Shown here: positions 1 to 8,180 of the stretch, piece by piece
Layout of the letters: the number at the start of each line of letters is the position of its first letter
Position numbering within the stretch: the first letter of the stretch is position 1
NCBI RefSeq assembly: GCF_008642335.1
Contig: NZ_CP029191.1
Coordinates: 1,488,001-1,552,000, forward strand
Direction of reading: 5' to 3'
Source of the DNA: Streptomyces venezuelae
GTDB taxonomy: Bacteria; Actinomycetota; Actinomycetes; Streptomycetales; Streptomycetaceae
DNA: 64,000 nt
Translations under genes and position numbers: made by a program
The notes under the pieces: model-generated
What the model saw: only the letters and a program-made list of their open reading frames with translations
What the model was told of the DNA's origin: nothing
The model's database searches: none

Positions 1-76
1 GGAGGTCGGGAGAAACATCGTCGAGGCTGACAAGGATCGCATATGGGAAATAAGCGGGCATTGGGGGCTAGCCTGA

Positions 77-90
77 GAGGGTCAACCCTC
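77..90. promoter_or_regulatory. Short perfect inverted repeat upstream of the His-rich gene
   Basis: GAGGGT, a 2-base spacer (CA) and ACCCTC form a perfect 6-base inverted repeat 26 bases before the likely start at 117. It could be a regulator half-site pair or a small hairpin in the leader. I do not recognise it as a Zur or Nur box, so its role is open. Confidence 0.3.
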
Positions 91-116
91 CCCCGGAGCC
101 CGAGAAGGTGCGCGTC

Positions 117-413
117 ATGACCACCCTCCACCACGAACACCCCGTGCACGACCACGTCCATGGCCCGGCCTGCGGCCACCCCGAGGTGCCGCACGGCGAC
201 CACGTCGACTACGCGCACGACGGCCACATGCACCGTCTGCACACCGACCACTACGACGAGTGCGACCCGACCGGCCACACCGCCCACCAGGGCCACGACC
301 ACCAGCACGGGGACGGCTGCGGCCACGACTCCGTGACGCACGGCGACCACGTCGACTATCTGCACGACGGCCACCGGCACGCGTCGCACGACGGGCACTG
401 GGACGACCACTGA
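117..413 (+). CDS. Histidine-rich putative metal-binding protein
   Basis: A 98-residue soluble protein of very skewed composition, mostly His, Asp and Gly. It is an internal duplication: a CGHP..HGDHVDYAHDGH unit in the first half and CGHD..HGDHVDYLHDGH in the second, each with one Cys and many His. That is what a Zn, Ni or Co store or chaperone would look like, but the metal is inference. There is no signal peptide or membrane segment. I start it at ATG 117; a GTG at 108 would add three residues. It stands alone, 127 bases before the acyl-CoA genes, and nothing suggests an operon with them. Its His-rich character echoes the His loop of the NicO transporter at 41.8 kb, but the two are not linked. 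Confidence 0.8.
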   Translation: MTTLHHEHPVHDHVHGPACGHPEVPHGDHVDYAHDGHMHRLHTDHYDECDPTGHTAHQGHDHQHGDGCGHDSVTHGDHVDYLHDGHRHASHDGHWDDH

Positions 414-465
414 GAGCTCCGCCCGGCCCGCGCCCCACGACGGGGCGCGGTAGCCTCTGGACGGC

Positions 466-483
466 ATACCGACTGGTCGGCAT
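466..483. promoter_or_regulatory. TetR-type operator before the APH/ACAD operon (site A1)
   Basis: ATACCGACTGGTCGGCAT matches its own reverse complement at 14 of 18 positions. It lies 57 bases before the kinase-like gene at 541. Its reverse complement shares the 12-mer ACCAGTCGGTAT with a second site at 6005-6022, upstream of the SDR/ligase/TetR operon. The likely ligand is the TetR encoded at 2906-3511 (inference from position and shared sequence). Confidence 0.65.
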
Positions 484-540
484 CATGTAGGGCAGCCAGC
501 AAGCAGTGGCACGCCACCACCATGCCGATCAGGAGCGAAG

Positions 541-1563
541 ATGAGCTCAGACCATCCGCCGGGCCTCGACCTCGACCAATTGCGCGGCCACCTCGACCGC
601 GAGCGGCCCGGCCTGGTCGGCGGCCCGCTCTCCGCCCGGCTCATCGAGGGCGGCCGGTCCAACCTCACGTACGCCGTCACCGACGGCACCGCGCGCTGGG
701 TGGTCCGGCGCCCCCCGCTGGGCCACGTCCTCGCCACCGCGCACGACATGAAGCGCGAGCACCGGGTGATCGCAGCGCTGCACCCGACGGACGTGCCGGT
801 GCCCGCGCCGGTGCTGCTCTGCGAGGACGAAGCCGTCATCGGGTCGCCGTTCTACGTCATGGAGTTCGTGGACGGAACCCCGTACCGCACCGCCGAGGAG
901 CTCGCGCCGCTCGGCCCCGAGCGCACCCGTGACGCGGTGCTCGGTCTTGTCGACACCCTCGTCGACCTGCACGCCGTCGACCCGGCGGCCGTCGGGCTCG
1001 GCGACTTCGGGCGGCCCGAGGGCTTCCTCGACCGGCAGCTGCGCCGCTGGGGCAAGCAGCTCGACGCGTCCCGCAACCGCGAGCTCGCCGGCATCGACGA
1101 GCTGCACGCGGCGCTCGGCCGCTCGCTCCCCGACTCCCCCGCGCCCACCGTCATCCACGGCGACTACCGCCTGGACAACGTCCTCATAGGCGACGACGAC
1201 CGGATCAAGGCCATCCTCGACTGGGAGATGTCCACGCTCGGCGATCCCCTCACGGACCTGGGCCTGCTCGTGATGTACAGCGCGAAGCTGGAGGTGCCCG
1301 ACTCCCCCGTCAGCACCACCGCGGGCGCGCCCGGCCACCCGGACCCGGCCGAGCTGATCGAGCGGTACGCCGCGCGCTCGGGGCGCGACGTGTCGGCCGT
1401 CTCCTGGTACACGGCGTTCGCGTGGTTCAAGCTCGCCGTGATCCTGGAGGGCATCCACTACCGCTACACGCTGGGCCAGACGGTCGGTGCGGGCTTCGAC
1501 CGGATCGGCGAGCTCGTGCCCGTCTTCATCCAGCACGGTCTGACGACCCTCCAGGAAGGCTGA
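541..1563 (+). CDS. Phosphotransferase family protein (APH fold, acyl-CoA metabolism type)
   Basis: A 340-residue aminoglycoside-phosphotransferase/choline-kinase fold protein. The Brenner-type catalytic loop HGDYRLDN is at residues 206-213 and the metal-binding ILDWEM at 225-230; an N-terminal nucleotide-binding lobe precedes them. Proteins of this kind pair with ACAD10/11 dehydrogenases and are thought to phosphorylate hydroxy-acyl substrates, not antibiotics. The next gene is exactly such a dehydrogenase, only six bases downstream, so the two are almost certainly co-transcribed and functionally coupled. The TetR-like site at 466-483 is the likely control point. Length and motifs are normal. 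Resistance to aminoglycosides is not implied. Confidence 0.9.
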   Translation: MSSDHPPGLDLDQLRGHLDRERPGLVGGPLSARLIEGGRSNLTYAVTDGTARWVVRRPPLGHVLATAHDMKREHRVIAALHPTDVPVPAPVLLCEDEAVIGSPFYVMEFVDGTPYRTAEELAPLGPERTRDAVLGLVDTLVDLHAVDPAAVGLGDFGRPEGFLDRQLRRWGKQLDASRNRELAGIDELHAALGRSLPDSPAPTVIHGDYRLDNVLIGDDDRIKAILDWEMSTLGDPLTDLGLLVMYSAKLEVPDSPVSTTAGAPGHPDPAELIERYAARSGRDVSAVSWYTAFAWFKLAVILEGIHYRYTLGQTVGAGFDRIGELVPVFIQHGLTTLQEG

Positions 1564-1569
1564 GCCGCC

Positions 1570-2784
1570 GTGGACTTCGCATACGACGCGCGTACCGAGG
1601 AACTGCGCGGCAAGCTGCTCGCCTTCATGGACGACCACGTCTACCCCGCTGAGGCCGTCGCCGACGAGCAGCGCGCCGCGCTCGCCTCGCCGTGGGACAC
1701 CCCCGCCGTGGTGGAGGAGTTGAAGGCCGAGGCGCGTCGGCAGGGGCTGTGGAATCTGTTCCTGCCCGATGCCGAGCACGGTGCCGGACTCACCAACCTC
1801 CAGTACGCACCGCTCGCCGAGATCACCGGTCGATCGCCACAGTTGGCGCCCACCGCGTTGAACTGCGCCGCGCCCGACACCGGCAACATGGAGGTGCTCG
1901 CGCAGTTCGGCAGCGGGGCGCAGCGGAAGCAGTGGCTGGAGCCGCTGCTCGCCGGGGAGATCCGCTCGGCGTTCGCGATGACCGAGCCGGACGTCGCCTC
2001 CTCCGACGCCACGAACATCACGACGCACATCGAGCGCGATGGCGACGACTACGTCATCAGCGGCCGCAAGTGGTACATCTCCGGGGCCATGAACCCCGAC
2101 TGCAAGATCTTCATCGTGATGGGCAAGACCGACCCCGAGGGCGCCGACATCCGCCGCCAGCAGTCGATGGTGCTCGTCCCGCGCGACACCCCCGGGCTCG
2201 AAGTCCGGCGCGCCATGCGGGTGTACGGGTACGAGGACCACTACCACGGCGGTCACGCCGAGGTCGTCTTCGACCGCGTCCGCGTCCCCGTGTCGAACCT
2301 GATCGGCGAGGAGGGCGGCGGCTTCGCCATCGCGCAGGCGCGGCTCGGTCCTGGCCGCATCCACCACTGCATGCGGCTGATCGGCATGGCGGAGCGTGCC
2401 ATCGAGCTGATGTGCCGGCGTGCCGTGTCGCGTACGGCGTTCGGGAAGCCGCTCGCCCAGCAGGGCGTCGTGCAGGAGTGGATCGCGGACGCGCGCGTCG
2501 CCGTCGAGCAGCTGCGCCTCCTTGTCCTGAAGACGGCGTGGCTGATGGACACGGTCGGCAACAAGGGCGCGCACACGGAGATCCAGTCCATCAAGATCGC
2601 GACGCCGCGCGCGGTGGTGGACATCCTCGACCGCGCGGTGCAGCTGCACGGGGCGGGCGGCGTCAGCCAGGACTTCCCGCTCGCCGAACTGTGGGCCGCG
2701 GCGCGGACGCTGCGCTTGGCGGACGGCCCGGACGAGGTTCATCTGCGATCGCTGGCCCGCCGCGAACTCAAGCGGTACGTGTAG
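1570..2784 (+). CDS. Acyl-CoA dehydrogenase, ACAD10/11 type
   Basis: A 404-residue FAD-dependent acyl-CoA dehydrogenase starting at GTG 1570. The flavin/substrate signature MTEPDVASSDATNI is at residues 137-150. The C-terminus has the ACAD10/11-like LADGPDEVH segment in place of the YEG motif of short- and medium-chain enzymes, so the catalytic base is probably placed differently from classical ACADs. Second gene of a pair with the APH-fold protein six bases upstream; together they may handle 4-hydroxy or otherwise substituted acyl-CoAs. The gene ends just before a strong inverted repeat that also serves the convergent TetR gene. Confidence 0.93.
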   Translation: MDFAYDARTEELRGKLLAFMDDHVYPAEAVADEQRAALASPWDTPAVVEELKAEARRQGLWNLFLPDAEHGAGLTNLQYAPLAEITGRSPQLAPTALNCAAPDTGNMEVLAQFGSGAQRKQWLEPLLAGEIRSAFAMTEPDVASSDATNITTHIERDGDDYVISGRKWYISGAMNPDCKIFIVMGKTDPEGADIRRQQSMVLVPRDTPGLEVRRAMRVYGYEDHYHGGHAEVVFDRVRVPVSNLIGEEGGGFAIAQARLGPGRIHHCMRLIGMAERAIELMCRRAVSRTAFGKPLAQQGVVQEWIADARVAVEQLRLLVLKTAWLMDTVGNKGAHTEIQSIKIATPRAVVDILDRAVQLHGAGGVSQDFPLAELWAAARTLRLADGPDEVHLRSLARRELKRYV

Positions 2785-2791
2785 CGACCTC

Positions 2792-2906
2792 AGGGGCGCG
2801 GGGAACTGCGCGCTCAGCCCCCACCGGGGCGCGGTCGCGTCTGCCGCGGCAGGTCCTACGGCGGGTGCGGCCCGGCGGGGCCGCTCGCGCAGTTCCCCGC
2901 GCCCCT
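2792..2906. terminator. Bidirectional terminator-like inverted repeat
   Basis: A 21-base arm at 2792-2812 (starting AGGGGCGCGGGG) is perfectly complementary to 2886-2906, with a 73-base GC-rich loop. It fills the gap between the convergent dehydrogenase and TetR genes and touches the TetR stop codon. The GGGGCGCGGGGAACTGCGCG word is a recurrent intergenic sequence in Streptomyces, so this looks like a lineage repeat acting as a two-way terminator. Confidence 0.7.
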
Positions 2907-3511
2907 CAGGGGGCCCGCAGGGCCCTCAGGAGGAGGTCGGCCAAGTGGTCCGCCACCTGTTGAGGGGAGAGCGGGCCCTCCGGGCGGTACCACGTGGACA
3001 GGTGGTGGACGGAGCCGAAGTGGTAGTCCACCACCAGGTCCGCGGGGGTGGCCTTGGAGAAGACGCCCGATTCCTGGCCCTCCTCGATCAGGGCCCGGAA
3101 ACGTTCGTGGTAGCGGCGCCGCTCCGCCCGGACCTGCTTGTTCTTCTCCGGGCCGAGGTGGTGCATGGAGCGGAAGAAGATCGACGCGTCGTCGAGGTTG
3201 TCGATCGTGCTGACCACGACGTCCGCCGCCGCGTCGCGGACCCGGTCGGCGACCGGCGCGTCCGCGTCGGCGATGGCGTCGAGCCGCTCCTGCTGGACGC
3301 GGAGCAGCCGGGCGTAGACCTCGTGGAGCAGGTCGTCCTTGGAGCCGAAGTAGTGGTAGAGCGCGCCCTTGGTGACCCCGGCCGCCTCCACGATCTCCTG
3401 GACCGACGTCCGGTCGTAGCCCTGGTCGGCGAAGAGCCTGGTGGCGGCGGCGAGGAGTCGCTGCGGGACGGGCGTCCCGTCACCGTCCGTCGTTCTGGCC
3501 ACTGCCGCCAC
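2906..3511 (-). CDS. TetR/AcrR family regulator of the adjacent acyl-CoA genes
   Basis: A 201-residue TetR protein. The N-terminal helix-turn-helix region has the typical sequence VQEIVEAAGVTKGALYHYF around residues 37-56, and the ligand-binding C-terminal helices follow. It is the last gene of a minus-strand operon: SDR (5967), ligase (5206), then this gene 12 bases after the ligase stop. GTG 3511 and GTG 3502 are both possible starts. The operator pair at 466-483 and 6005-6022 flanks the region it most plausibly controls, so it probably represses both operons and itself, with an acyl-CoA as ligand (inference). Confidence 0.9.
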   Translation of the reverse strand: MAAVARTTDGDGTPVPQRLLAAATRLFADQGYDRTSVQEIVEAAGVTKGALYHYFGSKDDLLHEVYARLLRVQQERLDAIADADAPVADRVRDAAADVVVSTIDNLDDASIFFRSMHHLGPEKNKQVRAERRRYHERFRALIEEGQESGVFSKATPADLVVDYHFGSVHHLSTWYRPEGPLSPQQVADHLADLLLRALRAP

Positions 3512-3523
3512 CTGCCTTTCGCG

Positions 3524-5206
3524 TCACTTGCTGTCGGTCGGGCGGGAACGCAGTTCCCGCCGGAGGATCTTCCCACTTGTCGTCTTCGGCAACTCCTCCA
3601 GTACCTCGACCTCGCGCGGATACTTGTACGCGGCGAGCCGTTCCTTGCAGTACGCGGTCAGGTCCTCGGGTCCGGTGTCGCTGCCGGGACGCAGGCTGAC
3701 GTACGCCTTCACCGTCTCGCCCCGGTAGCTGTCGGGGACACCGACGACGGCCGCCTCGCGGACGGCGGGGTGGGTGTAGAGGACGTCCTCGACCTCGCGG
3801 GGCCACACCTTGAAGCCGGACGCGTTGATCATGTCCTTCTTGCGGTCGACGACGTAGAGCCAGCCCGCCGGGTCCATGAACCCGATGTCGCCGGTGCGCA
3901 GTTCCCCGTCGGGGAAGGCCTCGGCGGTGGCGTCGGGGCGCTGCCAGTAGCCGGGGACGACCTGGGGGCCGCGGACGACGATCTCGCCGTGCTCCCCGAA
4001 CGGCACCTCTGCGCCGAGGTCGTCCAGGATGCGTACGACCGTCTCGGGGCCCGGAACGCCGACGGCGAGGGTGCCCGAGACCGGGTCGACGGGGGCCTCC
4101 TGGCCGGGCGGCACGGAGGCGCAGGGGGCGGTGCACTCGGTGAGGCCGTACCCGTTGTGGAGGTAGGGGCCGAAGGAGGCGCGGAACTTCTCGACGAGGG
4201 CCGGGGGCAGCGGCGCGCCGCCGGAGGAGATCATCGCGAAGGAGTCGAAGTGGGCGCGGGTCACCGAGGGGTGGGCGGCGAGCGCCATGAAGGCGGTCGA
4301 CGGGCCGACCGTGTAGGCGGGCCGGTGCTCGGTGAATGCGTCGAGGACCACCCCGGCCTCGAAGCGGTAGGCGAGCGCGAGCGTTCCGGCGTTGGCGATG
4401 CAGGCGGCGACCTGCGCGACCATGCCGGTGATGTGGAAGAGCGGCGCCATCGCGAAGTAGCAGGCGCCTTCGGGTATGCCGGACCCGGTGCGCTGGCGTT
4501 CCGCGTTGTAGGTGATGTTGCCGTGGGTGTTCATGGCGCCCTTGGGGGTGCCGCTGGTGCCCGAGGTGTAGCTGATCAGCGCCACGTCGGAGGGGGCGAG
4601 GGCGCGGTCGGCCGGGGCGGGGAGTCCTTGGCGGGCGACGGCGATCAGGTCTTCGGCGTCGTCGGCGACGGGCAGGCGTTCGAAGTCGAGGACCCGGGCG
4701 TCGTTCCGGGTCTGCAGGTCGAGCTGGCAGGCGGTGAGGACGACACGGACCGGTGAGTCGGCGGCGGTGTCGCGCAGGTACGTCTCCCAGGCACGGTCGG
4801 AGCAGACCAGCGCGGTCACTCCGGCGTCGGCGAGGACGTGCCCGACCTCCGCCGTGCGGTACATGGGGTTGACGGGGACGACGGTGGCGCCCGCCTTCCA
4901 GGCGCCGAGGAGCGCGAGCACGAAGTGCGGGGTGTTCTGCAGGAGGATCGCGACGCGGTCGCCGCGGGCGACGCCGCGGGCGGCGAGGTGCCCGGCCACG
5001 GAGTCGCTGAGGGCGTCGGTCTCGCGGTAGGTCAGGCGTCCGTCGAAGTAGGCGAGCGCGGTGTGGTCGGGGGCGCGCTCGACGGCGGCGCGGAACGCGT
5101 CGGGCACGGAGGGCGCGGGGTGCACGGGCGCGCGCTGGGCGTCGTTGAGCCGGGCCAGCCAGGGCTTGGCGGCGTACGGGGACCCGAGGGGCAGGTGGTC
5201 GTTCAC
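3524..5206 (-). CDS. AMP-dependent acyl-CoA synthetase (fatty-acid CoA ligase)
   Basis: A 560-residue class I adenylate-forming enzyme that activates a carboxylic acid to its CoA thioester through an acyl-AMP. The P-loop motif YTSGTSGTPKG lies at 213-223, the GYGLTE motif in the middle, the hinge/ATP motif GELRTGDIGF later, and the catalytic lysine motif KTTSGKILRRELR close to the C-terminus. The start is GTG 5206, whose GTGA overlaps the SDR stop by four bases; reading further upstream gives only frame-shifted SDR sequence. Substrate chain length cannot be told, but the neighbours point to a medium/long-chain or branched acid. Confidence 0.94.
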   Translation of the reverse strand: MNDHLPLGSPYAAKPWLARLNDAQRAPVHPAPSVPDAFRAAVERAPDHTALAYFDGRLTYRETDALSDSVAGHLAARGVARGDRVAILLQNTPHFVLALLGAWKAGATVVPVNPMYRTAEVGHVLADAGVTALVCSDRAWETYLRDTAADSPVRVVLTACQLDLQTRNDARVLDFERLPVADDAEDLIAVARQGLPAPADRALAPSDVALISYTSGTSGTPKGAMNTHGNITYNAERQRTGSGIPEGACYFAMAPLFHITGMVAQVAACIANAGTLALAYRFEAGVVLDAFTEHRPAYTVGPSTAFMALAAHPSVTRAHFDSFAMISSGGAPLPPALVEKFRASFGPYLHNGYGLTECTAPCASVPPGQEAPVDPVSGTLAVGVPGPETVVRILDDLGAEVPFGEHGEIVVRGPQVVPGYWQRPDATAEAFPDGELRTGDIGFMDPAGWLYVVDRKKDMINASGFKVWPREVEDVLYTHPAVREAAVVGVPDSYRGETVKAYVSLRPGSDTGPEDLTAYCKERLAAYKYPREVEVLEELPKTTSGKILRRELRSRPTDSK

Positions 5207-5967
5207 CGCTCGTTCTCCTCCCACTTCTGCTGGATGTGGTTCATGCCCTTGAGCCACTTGTCGGGGGTCTCGGCGCGGGCCCGGTAGAACGCGGCCACCT
5301 CGGGGTGCGGCAGGATCAGGAAGCGGTCCTCCGCCATGCCGGCGAAGAGCGCGGCGGCGACGTCGTCCGGTTCGATGGCGGTGGGGGTGAGCACGAGGTC
5401 GCCCGCGGTGCCGGTGGCGGCGAGCATGTCGGTGCGGACGCCCTGCGGGCAGATCGCGTGGACCTTGATGCCGCGGTGGCGGTACGTGAGGGAGAGCCAC
5501 TCGGCGAACGCGTACGCGCCGTGCTTGGTGACGCTGTAGGGCGCGGCGCCGATCATCGTGAGCAGGCCGGCCGCGGAGACGGTGGAGACGAAGCGGCCGC
5601 TGCCGCGCTCCAGCCAGTCGGGCAGCAGCGCGTGGGCCGCCCGCACGTGCGCCATGACGTTGACGTCCCAGGCGGCGGCCCAGACCTCTTCGGGCGCGGC
5701 CTCACTGCCGCCGGAGCCGAGCCCGGCGTTGGCGCAGTACACGTCGACGGTGCCGCCGAGCGCGTCGCGGGCCTCGGGCACGATCGTGGACGCGTCGCCG
5801 GGCACGGCGATGCCGCCGATCTCGTCGGCGACGGTCTTCGCCTTGGCGGCGTCGAGGTCGTTGACGACGACGCGCGCCCCTTCGGCGGCGAAGCGGCGGG
5901 CGAGCGCGGCCCCGATGCCGCCCCCTCCGCCCGTGACGACGACGCCCTTGTCCAGCAGGGTTTCCAC
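5203..5967 (-). CDS. Short-chain dehydrogenase/reductase
   Basis: A 254-residue classical SDR. The cofactor motif TGGGGGIG is at 12-19, the structural CANAG motif follows, and the catalytic YSVTK motif is preceded by the usual serine. An aspartate in VVVNDLD after beta-2 suggests NAD(H) preference. It heads the minus-strand operon SDR-ligase-TetR, with a 4-base overlap into the ligase. It may oxidise a hydroxyacyl or alcohol intermediate of the same pathway. The TetR-type site A2 lies 38 bases upstream of its start. Confidence 0.92.
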   Translation of the reverse strand: METLLDKGVVVTGGGGGIGAALARRFAAEGARVVVNDLDAAKAKTVADEIGGIAVPGDASTIVPEARDALGGTVDVYCANAGLGSGGSEAAPEEVWAAAWDVNVMAHVRAAHALLPDWLERGSGRFVSTVSAAGLLTMIGAAPYSVTKHGAYAFAEWLSLTYRHRGIKVHAICPQGVRTDMLAATGTAGDLVLTPTAIEPDDVAAALFAGMAEDRFLILPHPEVAAFYRARAETPDKWLKGMNHIQQKWEENER

Positions 5968-6004
5968 GATCGTTCTCCTTCGCCCGCGGCTCGGCTTCGC
6001 TGGC

Positions 6005-6022
6005 AGACTAACCAGTCGGTAT
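6005..6022. promoter_or_regulatory. TetR-type operator before the SDR-ligase-tetR operon (site A2)
   Basis: AGACTAACCAGTCGGTAT, of which the last 12 bases are identical to the reverse complement of site A1 at 466-483. It lies just upstream of the SDR start. The pair brackets the TetR gene and both acyl-CoA operons, so it is probably the autoregulatory site. Confidence 0.62.
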
Positions 6023-6069
6023 GTCGCGGGGAAAGGGGTGCGGAGGCCCGGGTTCAGGGCCCCCGGGCC

Positions 6070-6771
6070 CTACGGCCTGCCGACCATGCTCGCGTGCAGG
6101 ATCCGGGCCAGCTCGCGCGGCTGGGAGAACATCGGCCAGTGCCCGGTGTCCATCTCGACGAGCCGCCAGGGCTCGCTCTTGAGCAGGTCGGCCACGTCGT
6201 CGGACGGCTCTTCGCCGTCGAGCAGGCACTTCACGTACGTCGCGGGCAGTTCGGCCAGCGAGCGCTCCAGGACGGCGGGCTCGGTCAGGGTGGCGCCCGG
6301 GTGCGGTGTCGCGCCGCTCGCGATTCTGGCGACCTGCTCGCTGTCGAGCCCCTGTCCGTCGAACTCCGCCGCGTGGGGGAGCCACCAGCCGTCGCCGTCG
6401 TCGAGGATGCCCTCGAACGCCTGCTGGCCCTGCCACCACAGGGAGGCGAACGACTCGCCGTCGACCGGCACGACGGCGTCCACGAACACGACGCGGGCCA
6501 GCCGGTCGCCGATGCGCTCGGCCGCCTGGCCGACGGGGATGCCCGCGTAGCTGTGCCCGACGAGGACGACGTCGCGCAGGTCGAGACGTTCGACCTCGGC
6601 GACGATGTCGTCCACGTGGGTCCGCTGCCCGGCGGGGACTTCCTGCTTGTCGGCGAGGCCGGAGAGGGTCAGGGGGTGGGCGCCGTGTCCGGCGGCCCGC
6701 AGGTCCCGTGCCACGTCCTCCCATGCCCAGGAGCCGAGCCACGCGCCTGCCACCAGTATGTATTCCGCCAT
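6070..6771 (-). CDS. Alpha/beta hydrolase (esterase, plant MES/HNL-like fold)
   Basis: A 233-residue single-domain alpha/beta hydrolase starting MAEYILVAGAWLGSW, with the oxyanion region at the N-terminus. The nucleophile elbow GHSYAG sits at about residue 80, and an MDTGHWPM segment near the C-terminus supplies the catalytic His. This pattern matches EstC/salicylate-esterase type hydrolases. No signal peptide. It is transcribed away from the SDR operon's promoter region and divergently from the hydrolase gene at 6889, with 117 bases between. Substrate unknown. Confidence 0.88.
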   Translation of the reverse strand: MAEYILVAGAWLGSWAWEDVARDLRAAGHGAHPLTLSGLADKQEVPAGQRTHVDDIVAEVERLDLRDVVLVGHSYAGIPVGQAAERIGDRLARVVFVDAVVPVDGESFASLWWQGQQAFEGILDDGDGWWLPHAAEFDGQGLDSEQVARIASGATPHPGATLTEPAVLERSLAELPATYVKCLLDGEEPSDDVADLLKSEPWRLVEMDTGHWPMFSQPRELARILHASMVGRP

Positions 6772-6888
6772 GGCGGAGAACGTACACGCTCGGGGCGAAA
6801 CGGGGCAGACCCCTCCGGTGGCCGTCGTCGCACACGCGTCCCTGCCGCACATCTGGTCAGGTGCCCCGGGCGGCAGGACCATACCGGC

Positions 6889-8154
6889 GTGGAGCCCTAC
6901 TGGGAATTGACCTTCGACGCCGACGGCGACGTCGACACCGCTCAGCGCGCGCAGCTGCTGGCCGGCGCGGAACGTGAACGCGTCACCGATCTGCTGGTCT
7001 TCGCGCACGGCTGGAACAACGAGAAGAAGGACGCCCGGAAGCTGTACGGGCGTTTCTTCACCCCCTGCCAGGATCTCGCCGGGACGGGGGTGCGCCTCGG
7101 CTACGTGGGAGTGATGTGGCCCGCGATCCGCTTCCCCGACGAGCCCATCCCCGACTTCGACCCGTCGGCCGCGCCCGTCGCCGCCACCCCGCCGGGCGAG
7201 CCCGTGCTCGACGCGACCACACGGGAGGTGCTCGACCGCGCCTTCCCCGACCACGCGGCGACCCTCGACCGGATCGCCGAACTGCTCGCCGAACGCTCCG
7301 AAGTACCGACCCGCATCTATGAGTTCGGGCGGCACGTGCGTGAGCTGGTGTCCCTGCGCGAGACCCATCCGGCCCGCCACTTCGGGCAGGACACCGGGGC
7401 GGGCGAGCCCGCCATGCTCACCGACGACGCGGTCAAGGTCTGCGAGGTGTTCGCCGCCGCGCGCGCCGACACCGGCGAGCCCCTCCTCCTCAGCGACCTG
7501 CGCAACCGTCTGTGGGACGGCGCGTACGAACTGCTGCGCCAAGGCACGTACTACGCGATGAAGCGCCGTGCGGGCGCCGTCGGACAGCTGGGGCTCGGGC
7601 CCGCGATCGGCCTGCTCGCCGCGGACGTGCCGAGGGTGCGGGTGCACCTCATCGGGCACAGCTTCGGCGGCAGGCTCGTGTCGTACGCGCTGCGCGGCAT
7701 GCCTGCCGACGTGCGCGCGGTGAAGTCGGTGACCCTCCTTCAAGGCGCCTTCTCGCACTACACGTTCGCGGAACGGCTGCCTCACGACACGTCGCGCGGC
7801 GGAGCGCTGCACGGGATGCAGAAGCGCATCGACGGGCCGCTGGTCTCCTGCTACTCGCACCACGACGACGCGCTCGGCCGGCTGTACCCCCTCGCGTCGA
7901 AGCTGGCCGGGGACTCCTCCAGCTTCCTCAACCTGTGGGAGCGGTGGGGCGCCGTCGGCTACAACGGCATCCGGTCCGTGACCGGCACCAAACGCATCAA
8001 GCTCGGCGAGAAGGTGCCGGTCACGGGCTGTGTGAGCATCGACGCGGCGTCGGTGGTGCGCCGGGGCGGTCCGCCCTCCGGCGCGCACAGCGACGTGTGC
8101 CACGAGGAGCTGGCACGCGTCGTGTTCGCGGCGGGGCGGATCGCCCGGTCGTAG
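6889..8154 (+). CDS. Uncharacterised alpha/beta serine hydrolase
   Basis: A 421-residue protein starting at GTG 6889, with AGGAC about 8 bases upstream. An oxyanion-type FAHGWNN motif is near residue 40 and a clear GHSFGGRLVSYAL nucleophile elbow near residue 260. A HSDVCHEELA segment near the C-terminus may carry the catalytic His. The long stretch between the two motifs is not a family I recognise. No signal peptide or membrane segment. It ends 26 bases before the convergent acylase gene. Probably an intracellular esterase or lipase; the substrate cannot be read from the sequence. Confidence 0.82.
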   Translation: MEPYWELTFDADGDVDTAQRAQLLAGAERERVTDLLVFAHGWNNEKKDARKLYGRFFTPCQDLAGTGVRLGYVGVMWPAIRFPDEPIPDFDPSAAPVAATPPGEPVLDATTREVLDRAFPDHAATLDRIAELLAERSEVPTRIYEFGRHVRELVSLRETHPARHFGQDTGAGEPAMLTDDAVKVCEVFAAARADTGEPLLLSDLRNRLWDGAYELLRQGTYYAMKRRAGAVGQLGLGPAIGLLAADVPRVRVHLIGHSFGGRLVSYALRGMPADVRAVKSVTLLQGAFSHYTFAERLPHDTSRGGALHGMQKRIDGPLVSCYSHHDDALGRLYPLASKLAGDSSSFLNLWERWGAVGYNGIRSVTGTKRIKLGEKVPVTGCVSIDAASVVRRGGPPSGAHSDVCHEELARVVFAAGRIARS

Positions 8155-8180
8155 GAGCCCGTCCTTGCGGGCGGCCCGGC

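Noticed and set aside
1..116. Zur operator before the His-rich gene
   Set aside because: The sequence lacks a recognisable TGAAAATGATTTTCA-like palindrome; the only symmetric element is GAGGGT-CA-ACCCTC.
541..1563. Aminoglycoside resistance gene
   Set aside because: The APH fold is present, but operon context with an ACAD10/11 dehydrogenase marks the metabolic subgroup.
5236..6888. Extension of the hydrolase frame far upstream of 6889
   Set aside because: The upstream part is antisense to the SDR and esterase genes and has no protein character; GTG 6889 has a ribosome site.
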